Assembly: GCA_035507155.1 (NCBI GenBank)
Contig: DATJOK010000105.1
Location: 6,363 to 70,362 of the forward strand
DNA from: DASZHJ01 sp035507155
Lineage (GTDB): Bacteria > Pseudomonadota > Alphaproteobacteria > ATCC43930 > CGMCC-115725
DNA length: 64,000 nucleotides
Reading direction: 5' to 3'
This document shows positions 41,639 through 51,412 of this stretch, one piece after another; the stretch's first letter is position 1, and each line of letters opens with the position of its first letter. The notes beneath the pieces are model-generated. The model did no database searches and was not told the DNA's origin. It saw only the letters and a list, made by a program, of their open reading frames with translations. The position numbers were made by a program, and so were the translations under genes.

Positions 41639-41667
41639 TTGACTCTCGGATCACCCGACCCTACCCT
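41639..41667 (+). promoter_or_regulatory. sigma70-like promoter for the structured leader RNA
   Basis: TTGACT (41639-41644), 17-nt spacer, TACCCT (41662-41667). Transcription would start at about 41674, exactly at the hairpin-rich segment described next. It lies just 22 bp behind the zur stop codon. Confidence 0.55.
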
Positions 41668-41673
41668 CGCGCC

Positions 41674-41848
41674 ATGTTCCGCCGCCTCGCATCGCAGCAA
41701 TGCCAACGCCGTCAATCCGGCGGCGGCCTGTTGCGCATGCAAGGGCTCGGCGCGTTGGTTCGGACAGTGATCATCGAGAGATCGTCCCGCTAACGCCCCG
41801 ACATCCTGAACGCTCCAGGCCCCGCCGACCTCCGTTGGCGGGGTTTTT
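41674..41848 (+). ncRNA. candidate structured leader or small RNA upstream of lysE
   Basis: About 175 nt from the predicted start to an intrinsic terminator. Three stems can be drawn by eye. The first is an 8-bp helix CCGCCGCC (41679-41686)/GGCGGCGG (41719-41726). The second is a long interrupted hairpin at 41747-41801, whose outer helix pairs TCGGCGCGTTGGT with GCTAACGCCCCGA (12 of 13 positions, two G-U), then GGAC/GTCC and GATC/GATC around an ATCGAGA loop. The third is the terminator at 41820-41843. TCGGCG (41747-41752) can alternatively pair with CGCCGA (41823-41828) in the terminator arm, allowing antitermination. A short frame (MFRRL... to TAA 41793) overlaps the stems and could be a leader peptide. 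I match it to no known family. Confidence 0.5.
41820..41848 (+). terminator. intrinsic terminator ahead of lysE
   Basis: CCCCGCC (41820-41826), a 10-nt loop, GGCGGGG (41837-41843) and then TTTTT (41844-41848). It ends the structured RNA 38 bp before the lysE start, so lysE is reached only by read-through or from another promoter. Confidence 0.8.
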
Positions 41849-41886
41849 GATTCTTCGCTTATATTTTCGCCGAGAGGAGAATTTCC

Positions 41887-42504
41887 GTGATCGATATCCA
41901 GCTCTATCTCGCCTTCGTGCTCGCCACCAGCATCCTGATGCTGATCCCCGGTCCCAACGTGGCGCTCATCGTGGCCAACAGCGTCGCCTACGGCGCGCGC
42001 TTCGGCCTCCTGACGGTCGCCGGCACCGCCTCGGCAATGGTGGTCCAGCTCGCCGTCACCGCGCTCGGCATGACCGCGGTGCTGGAGACGCTCGCCTACT
42101 GGTTCGAATGGATCCGCTGGCTCGGCGTCGCCTATCTCCTCTATCTCGGCGTCAGCCAGTGGCGGGCGCCCGCGGTCGATCTCACGCGGACGCGGCCGCA
42201 GCCGAAATCGGTGCGCGAGATCTTCCTGCGGGGATTCCTGGTCTCGCTCACCAACCCGAAGACGCTGCTGTTCTACGGCGCCTTCTTTCCCCAGTTCATC
42301 TCGACGAAGGCGCCGCTCGCCGGGCAGATCGCCCTCCTCTCGGTGACCTTCCTGGTGCTGGCGCTGCTGCTCGACGGCGGCTGGGCGCTGCTTGCCGCCC
42401 ATGCTCGGGGATTCCTCGCGACGCGCGGGCGCTTCCGCAACCGGCTCTCGGGCTCGCTGCTGATCGCGGCTGGGCTAGGTCTGGCGCTGGCGCGCCGGCG
42501 CTAG
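41887..42504 (+). CDS. LysE/RhtB-family amino-acid exporter
   Basis: 205 residues from GTG 41887, with AGGAG seven nt upstream. Six membrane segments; the N-terminal phrase LIPGPNVALIVANSVAYGARFGLLTVAGTASA is the LysE/RhtB signature (PGPN...G...G). The LVSLTNPKTLLFYGAFFPQFI motif completes the family. Export of a basic, branched-chain or homoserine-type amino acid, or another small metabolite, is expected. A terminator between the structured RNA and this gene suggests regulated read-through. The stop overlaps the convergent OsmC gene (CTAG). Confidence 0.88.
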   Translation: MIDIQLYLAFVLATSILMLIPGPNVALIVANSVAYGARFGLLTVAGTASAMVVQLAVTALGMTAVLETLAYWFEWIRWLGVAYLLYLGVSQWRAPAVDLTRTRPQPKSVREIFLRGFLVSLTNPKTLLFYGAFFPQFISTKAPLAGQIALLSVTFLVLALLLDGGWALLAAHARGFLATRGRFRNRLSGSLLIAAGLGLALARRR

Positions 42505-42914
42505 ATCAGTGTCGTCCGGATCGCAATGCCGGATTTGAGCGCGCGGGTCACCGGCGTCTTCTCGGCGATCTCGGCGATGCGGGCGCGTTGGGCGTCGTCG
42601 AGCGGTCCCTCGAGGCGGAGAGTGCGCTCGATGTGCGGGCGCCGCTCCTCGCCGACGACTTCCCAGTGGAAGGCAAGATCGACATGCACCGCCTTGAGCG
42701 GCCACTCCTTGCGCTCGGCATACATGCGGAGCGTGATCGCCGTGCAGGCGCCGAGGCCGGAGAGCACCAAGCCAAAGGGCGAGGCGCCGGCGTCGCCGCC
42801 CTCGGGCTTCGGCTCGTCGGCGGTGAGCACGTGATTCCCGGTGCGGATCGAGGTCGCATAGCGTGTCTCGCCGATCTCGGCGGTCGCCGTGGCGATGGTC
42901 TTCGGCGCGGCCAT
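42501..42914 (-). CDS. OsmC/Ohr-like peroxide-detoxifying protein
   Basis: 137 residues from ATG 42914 with GGGAGG upstream. OsmC fold: N-terminal strand region ETRYATSIRTGNHVLTADEP, then GGDAGASPFGLVLSGLGACTAITLRMYAERK with the first reactive Cys on the central helix. The second Cys usual in Ohr is not evident, so peroxidase activity is uncertain. Third gene of thiC-nudix-osmC, 11 bp behind nudix. Confidence 0.85.
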   Translation of the reverse strand: MAAPKTIATATAEIGETRYATSIRTGNHVLTADEPKPEGGDAGASPFGLVLSGLGACTAITLRMYAERKEWPLKAVHVDLAFHWEVVGEERRPHIERTLRLEGPLDDAQRARIAEIAEKTPVTRALKSGIAIRTTLI

Positions 42915-42925
42915 GTCAGCCTCCC

Positions 42926-43356
42926 TCAAAAAGCAAGCGCGCGGCGCATGAGATCCACGGCGTTGCGGCTGGTGGGCATCACCTTGGCCTCGACCTCCTC
43001 CGGCGTGAACCAGCCGAGACCCGTGAGGTGCTCGGGCTCCAGGCGCTCGCCCTCGCCCGCGCGCCAGTCGAGGACGACGCAGACCAGGGTGAAATGGAAA
43101 CGCACGCGGCTCTCGGCATCGCGATCGATGTAGTCGAAGGTGGTGAGGACGCCCCTGGGCTCCGCCTCGATACCGGTCTCCTCGCGAAGCTCCCGCACGG
43201 CGCATTCCAGAACCGTCTCGCCGAGCTCGAGCTGGCCGCCGACGAAGCCCCACTTGCCGGTATCGGCGCCCTGGCCGCGCTGCGCCAGCAGGCATCGGGG
43301 TCCTCGCCTGACAGCGGCGAGGACCCCGACCCAGGGCCGATCCGGGTAGAGCCGTC

Positions 43357-43360
<4 letters not shown>
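42926..43360 (-). CDS. NUDIX hydrolase with TTG start overlapping thiC
   Basis: 144 residues from TTG 43360, which overlaps the thiC stop in the form TTGA. A complete Nudix box GGQLELGETVLECAVRELREE TG (G-x5-E-x7-RE-U-x-EE-x-G) occupies about residues 38-60 and binds Mg and diphosphate. Substrates are nucleotide diphosphates; the PGVLAAV-like start and linkage to thiC allow a role in clearing a thiamin or nucleotide by-product (inference). No ATG or GTG exists between the thiC stop and the Nudix core. Confidence 0.85.
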
Positions 43361-45192
<1,832 letters not shown>

Positions 45193-45278
45193 GGCGATCT
45201 CCTCCGTCGATAGAATCACAGGGAGATCCGGGGCTTTGGGCTTTGAGGCTCGGCCGCGCGACGGCCGACTGGTTCCTG

Positions 45279-45376
45279 TCCCTACGCCGGTACGATCCGG
45301 ATCAGGTTCTAAGGGTTCCCGCGGCGTGCTCTCGCACAGGCGGTGTCTCAGCCCCCTACCAGGGCGCCCCTTGGAA
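45279..45376 (-). promoter_or_regulatory. TPP (THI-box) riboswitch
   Basis: Read on the minus strand: GGGGCGCCC...GGGGGCTGAGA, the P2/P3 core with the pyrimidine-sensing CUGAGA, then a GC hairpin, then ACCCTTAGAACCTGATCCGG and ATCGTACCGGCGTAGGGA, the P4/P5 pyrophosphate-sensing helix. All signature blocks of the thi-box are present, about 87 nt before the thiC ATG. In proteobacteria this element usually sequesters the SD when TPP is bound. Confidence 0.96.
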
Positions 45377-45422
45377 CGGCTCAGTATCTGAGCGGCACAC
45401 TGCCGCAGTCAAGCGGCAGGGT

Positions 45423-45800
45423 TCAGACCACCGCCGTGTTGCCGCGCACCAGGAACTCCAGCTTCAACGGCAGCTTGGCGCCAAGCCAGAGCGCGTGATG
45501 GGCGTGGTCCTCGTAATCGTCGCCGGTGAGCGGATGGACGAGGATCACGAGATCCCCGCGGTTCAGCATCAGCCAAGGCACCAGACGCGAGAATGCCTCG
45601 ACCGGAAACGCCATCTGGTACATCGCCTGCGGATGCGGACCCACCGGCTCGTCGCGCCAGCGGCCGAGCACCACCGGGAACTGCGCCGCGACCGCCTCGC
45701 GCAGCGCGGCGGCGGCAGCGCGGCTCGCCTCGCTGTAGTACACATGAGCGTGATAGCCGCTGATCGCCGCGGGATCGATATCGTGCATGGCTCGGATCAT
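45423..45800 (-). CDS. DOPA 4,5-dioxygenase family protein
   Basis: 125 residues from ATG 45800, or 121 from 45788. Motifs YHAHVYY (near 17-23), VGPHPQAMYQMAF and VHPLTGDDYEDHAHHALWLG give the histidines expected of the small DOPA dioxygenase family, which opens catechol rings extradiolically. Bacterial members are functionally poorly known. It lies immediately upstream (in the same direction) of the thiC riboswitch without a visible terminator. Confidence 0.85.
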   Translation of the reverse strand: MIRAMHDIDPAAISGYHAHVYYSEASRAAAAALREAVAAQFPVVLGRWRDEPVGPHPQAMYQMAFPVEAFSRLVPWLMLNRGDLVILVHPLTGDDYEDHAHHALWLGAKLPLKLEFLVRGNTAVV

Positions 45801-45941
45801 AGCCCCGGATGCGCCGCGACCGCCACCCGGCTGTCTTCGGGTTGGACGCCGAAGCAAATCGATGCGACCATATCTCAACTGCCGGCTGCATCGCCCCGCC
45901 TGGGCATTTGCGGCCAAGCGACAGCCACTAGGGGGAACGTC

Positions 45942-46679
45942 ATGATGCATGCGGGTCACCGCCGACTGCCGGCGGTCAGAAGTGTTGCGGCACTCCTGGC
46001 TCTCGCGAGCGTCGCCTGCGCGCCGACCCATGTGCAGCAGACCCAGACTTATTCCGGCGCCGCGCTGCCGCGCCCCGACATCGTCGTCGTCAACGATTTC
46101 GCCGTCACCCCCGATCAGGTGAAGCTCGACAGCGGGTTGCGCGCGCGGCTGATGAACGTCGTCAATCCGACGCCACCCTCCGCCCAGGAGATCGCCGAGG
46201 GCCGCCAGGTCACCGCCGCCATCTCGCGGACCCTCGTCGAGGAGATCCGCAAGCTCGGCCTTCCCGCGCGGCAGGCTCTTCTGGGCGAGTCGCCGGGCGC
46301 GGGCAATCGGCTGATCATCGACGGGCAGATGGTCTCGATCGACGAGGGCAACCGGACACGGCGCAATCTGATCGGCCTCGGCGCCGGCCACAGCACCGTG
46401 CAAGCCGACATGCAGGTCTATTACGACAGCAGCAACGGGGCGCGGCTCCTCGAGAGCTACGAGGGCGTCGCCGAGAGCAGCCGCAAGCCCGGCGCCGCCG
46501 AGACCATGGGGGCCGGCGCCGCCACCGGACGGGTCGCGGAGTCCGCGGCGGTCGGCGCAGGCACCAGCGCCATCTCGGGCTCCGACGCCGATGCCGACGC
46601 GCAGCGGATGGCGAAGGAGATCGCCAAGAAGCTTTCCGCGCTGTTCCAGCGCCAGGGCTGGATTCCGGCCGGCACCTGA
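45942..46679 (+). CDS. DUF4410-domain lipoprotein
   Basis: 245 residues. A signal sequence ends in LASVACAP, so Cys27 should be lipidated. The mature part begins DIVVVNDFAVTPDQVKLD and continues as an alpha/beta domain typical of DUF4410, with a glycine-rich GAGAATGRVAESAAVGAGTSAISG stretch near 190-215. The name gives no function; envelope-stress or CsgG-like roles have been suggested for related folds. AGGGGG precedes ATG 45942. Stands alone. Confidence 0.8.
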   Translation: MMHAGHRRLPAVRSVAALLALASVACAPTHVQQTQTYSGAALPRPDIVVVNDFAVTPDQVKLDSGLRARLMNVVNPTPPSAQEIAEGRQVTAAISRTLVEEIRKLGLPARQALLGESPGAGNRLIIDGQMVSIDEGNRTRRNLIGLGAGHSTVQADMQVYYDSSNGARLLESYEGVAESSRKPGAAETMGAGAATGRVAESAAVGAGTSAISGSDADADAQRMAKEIAKKLSALFQRQGWIPAGT

Positions 46680-46721
46680 CCGCCCCGACACGTCGACAGG
46701 TCGCTTGAGCGGAGGAACACG

Positions 46722-47585
46722 ATGGAGCTGTTCGAGAGCCCGCCTCGCATCGCCCTCTTCTTTCCTGTCTTCGTGCTGCTGATCGCGGCCGAGGCGCTCG
46801 TCTATCGCCGCTTCAAGGGCCACGCCTATCCCTGGCGTGACAGCGGCGTCTCGCTGCTGATCGCCGTCGGCCACGGCCTCACCGGCTTCGTCAACCAGGC
46901 GGTGATCTACGCAATCTTCGCGCTCGTGGTCTGGCAGTACCGCCTCTATACGATCCCCATGGACAATGCCTGGTCGATCGGCGCGCTGATCATTCTCGAG
47001 GAGTTCGCCTACTACTGGTACCACCGCGCGGCGCATCGGATCCGGCTCATGTGGGGAACCCATTGCGTCCACCACTCGCCGGAAGAGCTGACGCTCTCGG
47101 CCGCCTATCGCCTCGGCTGGACGCCGATCCTCTCCGGGAGCTACCTCTTCTTCCTGCCGCTGGTGTGGATCGGCTTCCATCCCGCCTGGGTGTTCGGGCT
47201 CCTCAGCATCAGCCTGCTCTACCAGTTCTGGCTGCACACCACGCTGATCCCCCGCCTCGGGCCGCTGGAATGGGTGCTGAATACGCCTTCCGCCCATCGC
47301 GTGCATCACGCCAGCAACGAGCAGTATCTCGACCGCAACTACGGCGGCATCGTCATCGTCTTCGACCGGCTGTTCGGCACCTACGCTGCGGAGCACGATC
47401 GCATCCCGATCCGTTTCGGCCTCGTACATCCCGTCCGATCGCTGAACCCGTTCGTCATCGTCTATGCGGAGTTCTGGCACATGCTGAAGGACGCCTGGGC
47501 CGCCCGGTCCTGGGGCGAGCGCTGGCGCGTCCTCCTGAAGCCACCGGGCTGGAGCTCCGCCGCATCCGAGCCCGCGGCCGGTTGA
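46722..47585 (+). CDS. sterol desaturase/fatty acid hydroxylase family protein
   Basis: 287-residue membrane-bound di-iron protein, with GGAGG just upstream of the start. The three His clusters are HRAAH (about 106-110), HCVHHS (121-126) and HRVHHASN (197-204), separated by four hydrophobic segments. Alkyl-glycerol monooxygenase-like and carotenoid/hopanoid-modifying relatives are possible. No lipid or carotenoid genes flank it. Confidence 0.88.
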   Translation: MELFESPPRIALFFPVFVLLIAAEALVYRRFKGHAYPWRDSGVSLLIAVGHGLTGFVNQAVIYAIFALVVWQYRLYTIPMDNAWSIGALIILEEFAYYWYHRAAHRIRLMWGTHCVHHSPEELTLSAAYRLGWTPILSGSYLFFLPLVWIGFHPAWVFGLLSISLLYQFWLHTTLIPRLGPLEWVLNTPSAHRVHHASNEQYLDRNYGGIVIVFDRLFGTYAAEHDRIPIRFGLVHPVRSLNPFVIVYAEFWHMLKDAWAARSWGERWRVLLKPPGWSSAASEPAAG

Positions 47586-47652
47586 CCTGGGGGTCGACGA
47601 AAGCCTGCGCCGCTGCTCAAATGCGCCATCGCCGTCCCGCCCCGAGGCTTCC

Positions 47653-48942
47653 ATGGCCGATGATCTGACACGTCTCACCGCTCTCGATGCCGCCCAGCGG
47701 ATCGCCAAGGGAAACCTCACCGCCGAGGCGCTGGTCCGTGCCTGCCTCGATCGCATCGGCGAACGCGAACCGGTGGTGCAGGCCTGGCAGCATCTCGACC
47801 CCGAGCAGGCGATCGCAGCGGCGCGCGCACGCGACAAGGAACCGGCGCGCGGTCCGCTTCATGGCGTGCCGATCGGCGTCAAGGACATCATGGACACCGC
47901 GGACATGCCGACCACCTATGGCTCGCGCGCCTATGCGGGCTTCCGCCCGCGCGCGGATGCCGCCTGCGTGGCCCTGGCGCGCGCTGCCGGAGCGATCGTG
48001 CTCGGCAAGACGGTGACGACGGAATTCGCCGCCGCGGCGCCGGGGAAGACGCGCAACCCGCACAATCCCGCCCACACGCCGGGCGGCTCCTCCAGCGGCT
48101 CGGCGGCGGGCGTCGCCGAGCGCATGATGCCCCTCGCCTTCGGCACCCAGACTGCGGGCTCGATCATCCGCCCCGCCTCCTACTGCGGCGTCGTCGGCTA
48201 CAAGCCGAGCTACGGCACGGTCGCGCTCTCCGGCACCAAGGCGCTCGCCGAGAGCTTCGACACCGTCGGCGGCTTCGCGCGGACGGTGAGCGACGTGGCG
48301 CTGTTCGTGAGCGCGCTCTCCGGCCGGTCGAACCTGGTGCCGACGGCGCCTTATCCAAAGCCGCGGATCGGCCTGTTCCGGACCGCGCAGTGGGATCGCG
48401 CGGAGCCCGCCTGCCAGGCGACCCTGGAGCGCGCCGCCCGGCAGCTCGAAAGCCTCGGCGCGCTCGTCAAGGACCGTCCGAGCTTTCCCGCCTATGATCG
48501 GCTTCCGGACATCCATCTCACGCACATGAACTACGAGATGGCGCGCAACCTCGCCTGGGAGCGCAGCGAGCGCTGGGATCTGCTGGCGCCGCGGACCACC
48601 GAGACGCTGCGCGAGGCGGCGCACATCGATGCCGATACCTATGACGAGATGCGGCGCGCTGCCGCGGCAGCACGCGAGCGCATGGACGAGCTCTTCGGCG
48701 ACTTCGATGCGCTGCTGGTGCCGGCGGCGCCAGGCGAGGCGCCGGCTCGCCTCGACATGACCGGCGACCCGCTCTTCAACCGGGTCTGGACCCTGCTCCG
48801 CGTGCCCTGCGTGACGGTACCTGCGGGCCGCGGTCCGGCGGGCCTGCCGATCGGCGTGCAGCTCGTCGGCCGCCCCGGCGACGACGTCCGCACCCTCGCC
48901 ATCGCCCGCTTCGCCGAGCAGGCGCTCGAGCCCATCGCGTGA
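47653..48942 (+). CDS. amidase signature-family hydrolase
   Basis: 429 residues with the Ser-cisSer-Lys triad: Lys77 in GVPIGVKDI, the glycine/serine loop GGSSSGSAAG at 144-153 and the nucleophile Ser170 in TAGSIIRPASYCG. Too short and too divergent for GatA, and no gatB/C follow. Probably a catabolic amidase; the substrate is unknown. The stop overlaps the EamA gene start (GTGA). Confidence 0.9.
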   Translation: MADDLTRLTALDAAQRIAKGNLTAEALVRACLDRIGEREPVVQAWQHLDPEQAIAAARARDKEPARGPLHGVPIGVKDIMDTADMPTTYGSRAYAGFRPRADAACVALARAAGAIVLGKTVTTEFAAAAPGKTRNPHNPAHTPGGSSSGSAAGVAERMMPLAFGTQTAGSIIRPASYCGVVGYKPSYGTVALSGTKALAESFDTVGGFARTVSDVALFVSALSGRSNLVPTAPYPKPRIGLFRTAQWDRAEPACQATLERAARQLESLGALVKDRPSFPAYDRLPDIHLTHMNYEMARNLAWERSERWDLLAPRTTETLREAAHIDADTYDEMRRAAAAARERMDELFGDFDALLVPAAPGEAPARLDMTGDPLFNRVWTLLRVPCVTVPAGRGPAGLPIGVQLVGRPGDDVRTLAIARFAEQALEPIA

Positions 48943-49853
48943 GCATTGCCCAGGCCACGGCTCGGCGACGGCCGGCCGTCGCCGGCGTGCTGCTGCTGAC
49001 GACGCTCGCGCTCGCCTGGGGGATCGCCTGGCCCACATCCAAGATCGTGCTGGACGAGATGCCGGTGCTGGCGTTCCGCACCACCTGCGTGGTGGTGGGC
49101 GGCGGCGCGGCGCTGCTGATGGCGCTCGTCGCCGGCGAGCGCCTGCGGCTGCCGCGTCAGGAGATCGGCCCGCTGCTGCTGGTATCGCTCCTCAATGTCA
49201 CCGGCTGGCAGATCGCGATGGCCTATGGGCTGAGCCTGCTGCCGGCCGGCCATGCCAGCATCATCGCCTACATCATGCCCGCCTGCGCCACCTTCTTCGG
49301 CTGGATCTTCCTCCGCGAGCGGATGACCGCGCCGCGGCTCTGGGGCCTCGCCCTCAGCATGGCCGGGCTTGCCGTGCTGGTGGCGCCGACACTCGATCGC
49401 GTCCTCGCCGCGCCGACCGGCGTCCTGATGATGATCCTGGCGGCGATGAGCTGGGCTGCCGGGACCGTCGGCATGAAATATTTCCGCTGGTCGCTCTCGG
49501 CGATGCAGAGCACCGGCTGGCAGTTCGTCATCGGCGGCATTCCCATCGTGCTGGCCGCCGCGCTGACGGGAACGGAACCGCATCTCGGCGCGCTCAGCAC
49601 GCGCGCGATGGTGTCGCTCGTTTACATATTGGTCTTCCCGGTGGTGATCGCCCAATGGGCCTGGTTCCGGGCGGTGGAACTGCTGCCGGGCAGCATCTCC
49701 GCTATGGGAACGCTGGCGATCCCGGTGGTGGGGACACTCTCAGGCGCTCTGCTCCTGGGCGAGAAGCTGGAGCTCTCGGAGCTCGCCGCTCTCGGGCTGG
49801 TGGTGGCCGGGCTGGCGCTGGTGGCGCTGCGTCCGGCAGCCGAGCCGAGCTGA
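48939..49853 (+). CDS. EamA/DMT-family transporter
   Basis: 304 residues with ten predicted helices in two EamA repeats. The first contains LAWGIAWPTSKIVLDEMPVLAFR and the second starts around LMMILAAMSWAAGTVGMKYF, with an ending VGTLSGALLLGEKLELSELAALGLVVAGLALV. Exporters of this family carry amino acids or small metabolites. Start GTG 48939 overlaps the amidase stop, so the pair is coupled and may handle the amidase product. Confidence 0.88.
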   Translation: MSIAQATARRRPAVAGVLLLTTLALAWGIAWPTSKIVLDEMPVLAFRTTCVVVGGGAALLMALVAGERLRLPRQEIGPLLLVSLLNVTGWQIAMAYGLSLLPAGHASIIAYIMPACATFFGWIFLRERMTAPRLWGLALSMAGLAVLVAPTLDRVLAAPTGVLMMILAAMSWAAGTVGMKYFRWSLSAMQSTGWQFVIGGIPIVLAAALTGTEPHLGALSTRAMVSLVYILVFPVVIAQWAWFRAVELLPGSISAMGTLAIPVVGTLSGALLLGEKLELSELAALGLVVAGLALVALRPAAEPS

Positions 49854-49874
49854 GCGGTTGCGCCGCTGGCGCCG

Positions 49875-50228
49875 ATGCGGCAGCCTCTGGCCCCGATGCA
49901 TGCACGGCCGCTCCTTCTTGCCCTCGCCGTCGCGCTCGCGGCCACCCTCTCGGCCTGCGGGCCAGAAAGCCTGCAGCCCTTCGCCTGGTCGCCGGAGCCG
50001 GCGCCCAGGGGACCGAAGGAGACCTTCATGCGAATCGGCGTCTGCTACAACCGGCAGACGTCGACGCCCGAGCAGGTCTATGCCGTGGCCAAGGCGGGCT
50101 GTGACCCCGGCACGACGCCTTACCTCATCGATCAGGACATGCTGCTGACCTGTCCGCTGCTCACGCCGGTACGGGCGACCTACGCCTGCGTGAAGACGGA
50201 GAGCTCGGCGCCGGCCGCCTCGCGTTAG
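49875..50228 (+). CDS. small lipoprotein of unknown function
   Basis: 117 residues (or 110 from ATG 49896). The signal peptide ends LAATLSAC, with Cys as lipidation site. The mature part is about 85 residues with MRIGVCYNRQTSTPEQVYAVAKAGCDPG, then LLTCPLLTPVRATYACVK: four cysteines that could form two disulfides. I do not recognise a family. Ends 24 bp before a bidirectional terminator. Confidence 0.7.
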   Translation: MRQPLAPMHARPLLLALAVALAATLSACGPESLQPFAWSPEPAPRGPKETFMRIGVCYNRQTSTPEQVYAVAKAGCDPGTTPYLIDQDMLLTCPLLTPVRATYACVKTESSAPAASR

Positions 50229-50252
50229 CCGGAGAAGTCGGACAAGCAAAAA

Positions 50253-50276
50253 CCCCCGGAACGACCGTTCCGGGGG
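50253..50276. terminator. bidirectional intrinsic terminator
   Basis: CCCCCGGAAC (50253-50262), GACC tetraloop and GTTCCGGGGG (50267-50276) flanked by AAAAA on the left and TTT on the right. It serves the lipoprotein on the plus strand and the Lys-rich peptide gene on the minus strand. Confidence 0.9.
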
Positions 50277-50297
50277 TTTGCTGTCTCGAAGCTCGGC

Positions 50298-50507
50298 TCA
50301 GCCCTGCTGAGTCGCGGGCTTCTTGGTCTTGTGCTTGGCGACGTGCTTCTTGGTCGACTTCTTGCTGGCGACGTGCTTCTTCGGCGCCTTCTTCTTCATC
50401 GTCTTCTGAGTCTGGTCGGTGGTCTGCGCCTGTGCGGGGGTGGCCAGCGGAAGTGTGGACGCGCCCACGAACGAGAGCAGCGCCAGTGCCGTAATCAACG
50501 CCTTCAT
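50298..50507 (-). CDS. small secreted Lys/His-rich protein
   Basis: 69 residues with an Sec signal peptide (MKALITALALLSFVGASTLPLATPAQAQ, cleavage AQA-Q). The mature ~40 residues begin TTDQTQKTMKK and then contain nearly only Lys, His, Ala, Thr and Ser in repeats of K-H-V-A and K-K. AGGAG is 6-7 nt before ATG 50507. Such cationic periplasmic peptides may bind anionic polymers or nucleic acids; no known domain. Ends 21 bp from a strong terminator. Confidence 0.75.
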   Translation of the reverse strand: MKALITALALLSFVGASTLPLATPAQAQTTDQTQKTMKKKAPKKHVASKKSTKKHVAKHKTKKPATQQG

Positions 50508-50987
50508 AGAGGACTCCTGGAGGTGGGAAGTGTGCATCGGTCGGTGATCGATGGGGGTCACTCGAGATCCGAAATCTGCGGCCACGAACACTGAGTGGCG
50601 GGCGGATACTATCATGCGATGCTTCGAATGCGACAGAAATCCATGCAATCTCTGCCGCTCCTCCGATATCGCCCTGGCGATCCGCCGCGTCCTCGCCGCG
50701 CGTGGTCGCGCGATCCGGCTCGTCCATTTTCCGTTAGCGACTCTTCAGAATTCGTTAACCGCGTCGAGAAGGCCGCGCTGCCCGCGCGCGACCGCGGCGG
50801 CTCGCGGCGACACCAGGGGCGCTGGCGCCGGCGCGATCGATCCCAGCGCGCGGATCGCTAAAGTTCTCTGGAGTTTTTATCCGGGTTTGATTTTATACTC
50901 TACTTGGAGGGGCTCCAATTTTACTTGCGATTAAGATTCGCCGCTCAGACTCGCGGGCGTTGGATCCCGTATTGAGGAGGACCTCTC
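50508..50987. promoter_or_regulatory. 480-bp region before the first flp pilin gene
   Basis: No convincing coding frame. The left 350 bp are GC-rich with stop codons in all frames at irregular intervals. The last 130 bp are clearly AT-richer. TATACT (50894-50899) is a good -10; no -35 is present at a good distance (possible activator control). A palindrome follows at the expected transcription start, and the leader ends with a SD (GAGGAGGA) 10 nt before the flp1 ATG. Confidence 0.55.
50904..50918. repeat. palindrome at the predicted flp1 transcription start
   Basis: TTGGAG-GGG-CTCCAA is a perfect 6-3-6 inverted repeat starting 5 bp after TATACT. It would form either an operator across the +1 site or a 5' stem on the mRNA. 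It is followed by TTTTA, so a weak terminator of an upstream transcript is also conceivable. Confidence 0.45.
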
Positions 50988-51155
50988 ATGCGTCGTTTGA
51001 AGCAGTTTCTTTCGTGCCGCAAGGGCGCGACCGCCATTGAGTACGGCCTGATCGCCGCCCTCATCGCTGTCGTCACCATCGCTGGCCTGAGCCTGGTTGG
51101 CACCAACCTGAATGCCACCTTCGGCAACATCGCCACCAAGATCGGCAGCGGCTGA
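50988..51155 (+). CDS. flp: Flp/Fap-type IVb pilin 1
   Basis: 55 residues, the size of Flp major pilins. The prepilin leader MRRLKQFLSCRKG is cleaved before ATAIEYG, matching the G-x4-E-Y rule of TadV/CpaA peptidase; the core ATAIEYGLIAALIAVVTIAGLS is a hydrophobic helix and the tail NLNATFGNIATKIGSG is short. Its SD sits inside a GAGG-AGGA-CCTC inverted repeat (50975-50986), which could mask it. A terminator follows the gene. Confidence 0.93.
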   Translation: MRRLKQFLSCRKGATAIEYGLIAALIAVVTIAGLSLVGTNLNATFGNIATKIGSG

Positions 51156-51182
51156 GTTCAGCTGGCAGTCGGAGCAATGGCG

Positions 51183-51213
51183 GGCCGGGCGTGGCGACAC
51201 GCTCGGCCGCTTT
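51183..51213 (+). terminator. intrinsic terminator after flp1
   Basis: GGCCGGGCGTG (51183-51193), GCGA tetraloop, CACGCTCGGCC (51198-51208) then GCTTTGCTTTT. One G-T pair in an 11-bp stem. It separates the pilin from flp2, giving each pilin its own transcript. Confidence 0.8.
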
Positions 51214-51412
51214 GCTTTTGGAGCCGGCGCGCGCCTGGAGCCGCGCGGGCTGAGCGGGCCGAAGCAACCCGGCGGTCGCTTGGTTTTTGCCGAGAGTCAC
51301 CCGCGAATATTCTTCAAATCACTTACAAATTATTGATCCTAAAGGCAATTCCGAGCCTGACTTAAGACTCTGTTAGGGACCATCCACCTAGGATGCGCGC
51401 GTCGTCCACGGA

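Noticed and set aside
41741..41805. tRNA-like hairpin before lysE
   Set aside because: No T-loop GTTCRA in a matching stem, no anticodon arm and no CCA-compatible acceptor stem; better explained as a leader RNA hairpin.
49875..50228. Small lipoprotein as a toxin-antitoxin or bacteriocin immunity gene
   Set aside because: It is a single gene with a lipobox and cysteines, no partner gene and no known motif.
50969..50986. Rho-independent terminator in the flp1 leader
   Set aside because: The GAGG/CCTC repeat is only 4 bp, has no U-run and coincides with the SD; an SD-masking hairpin is the better reading.
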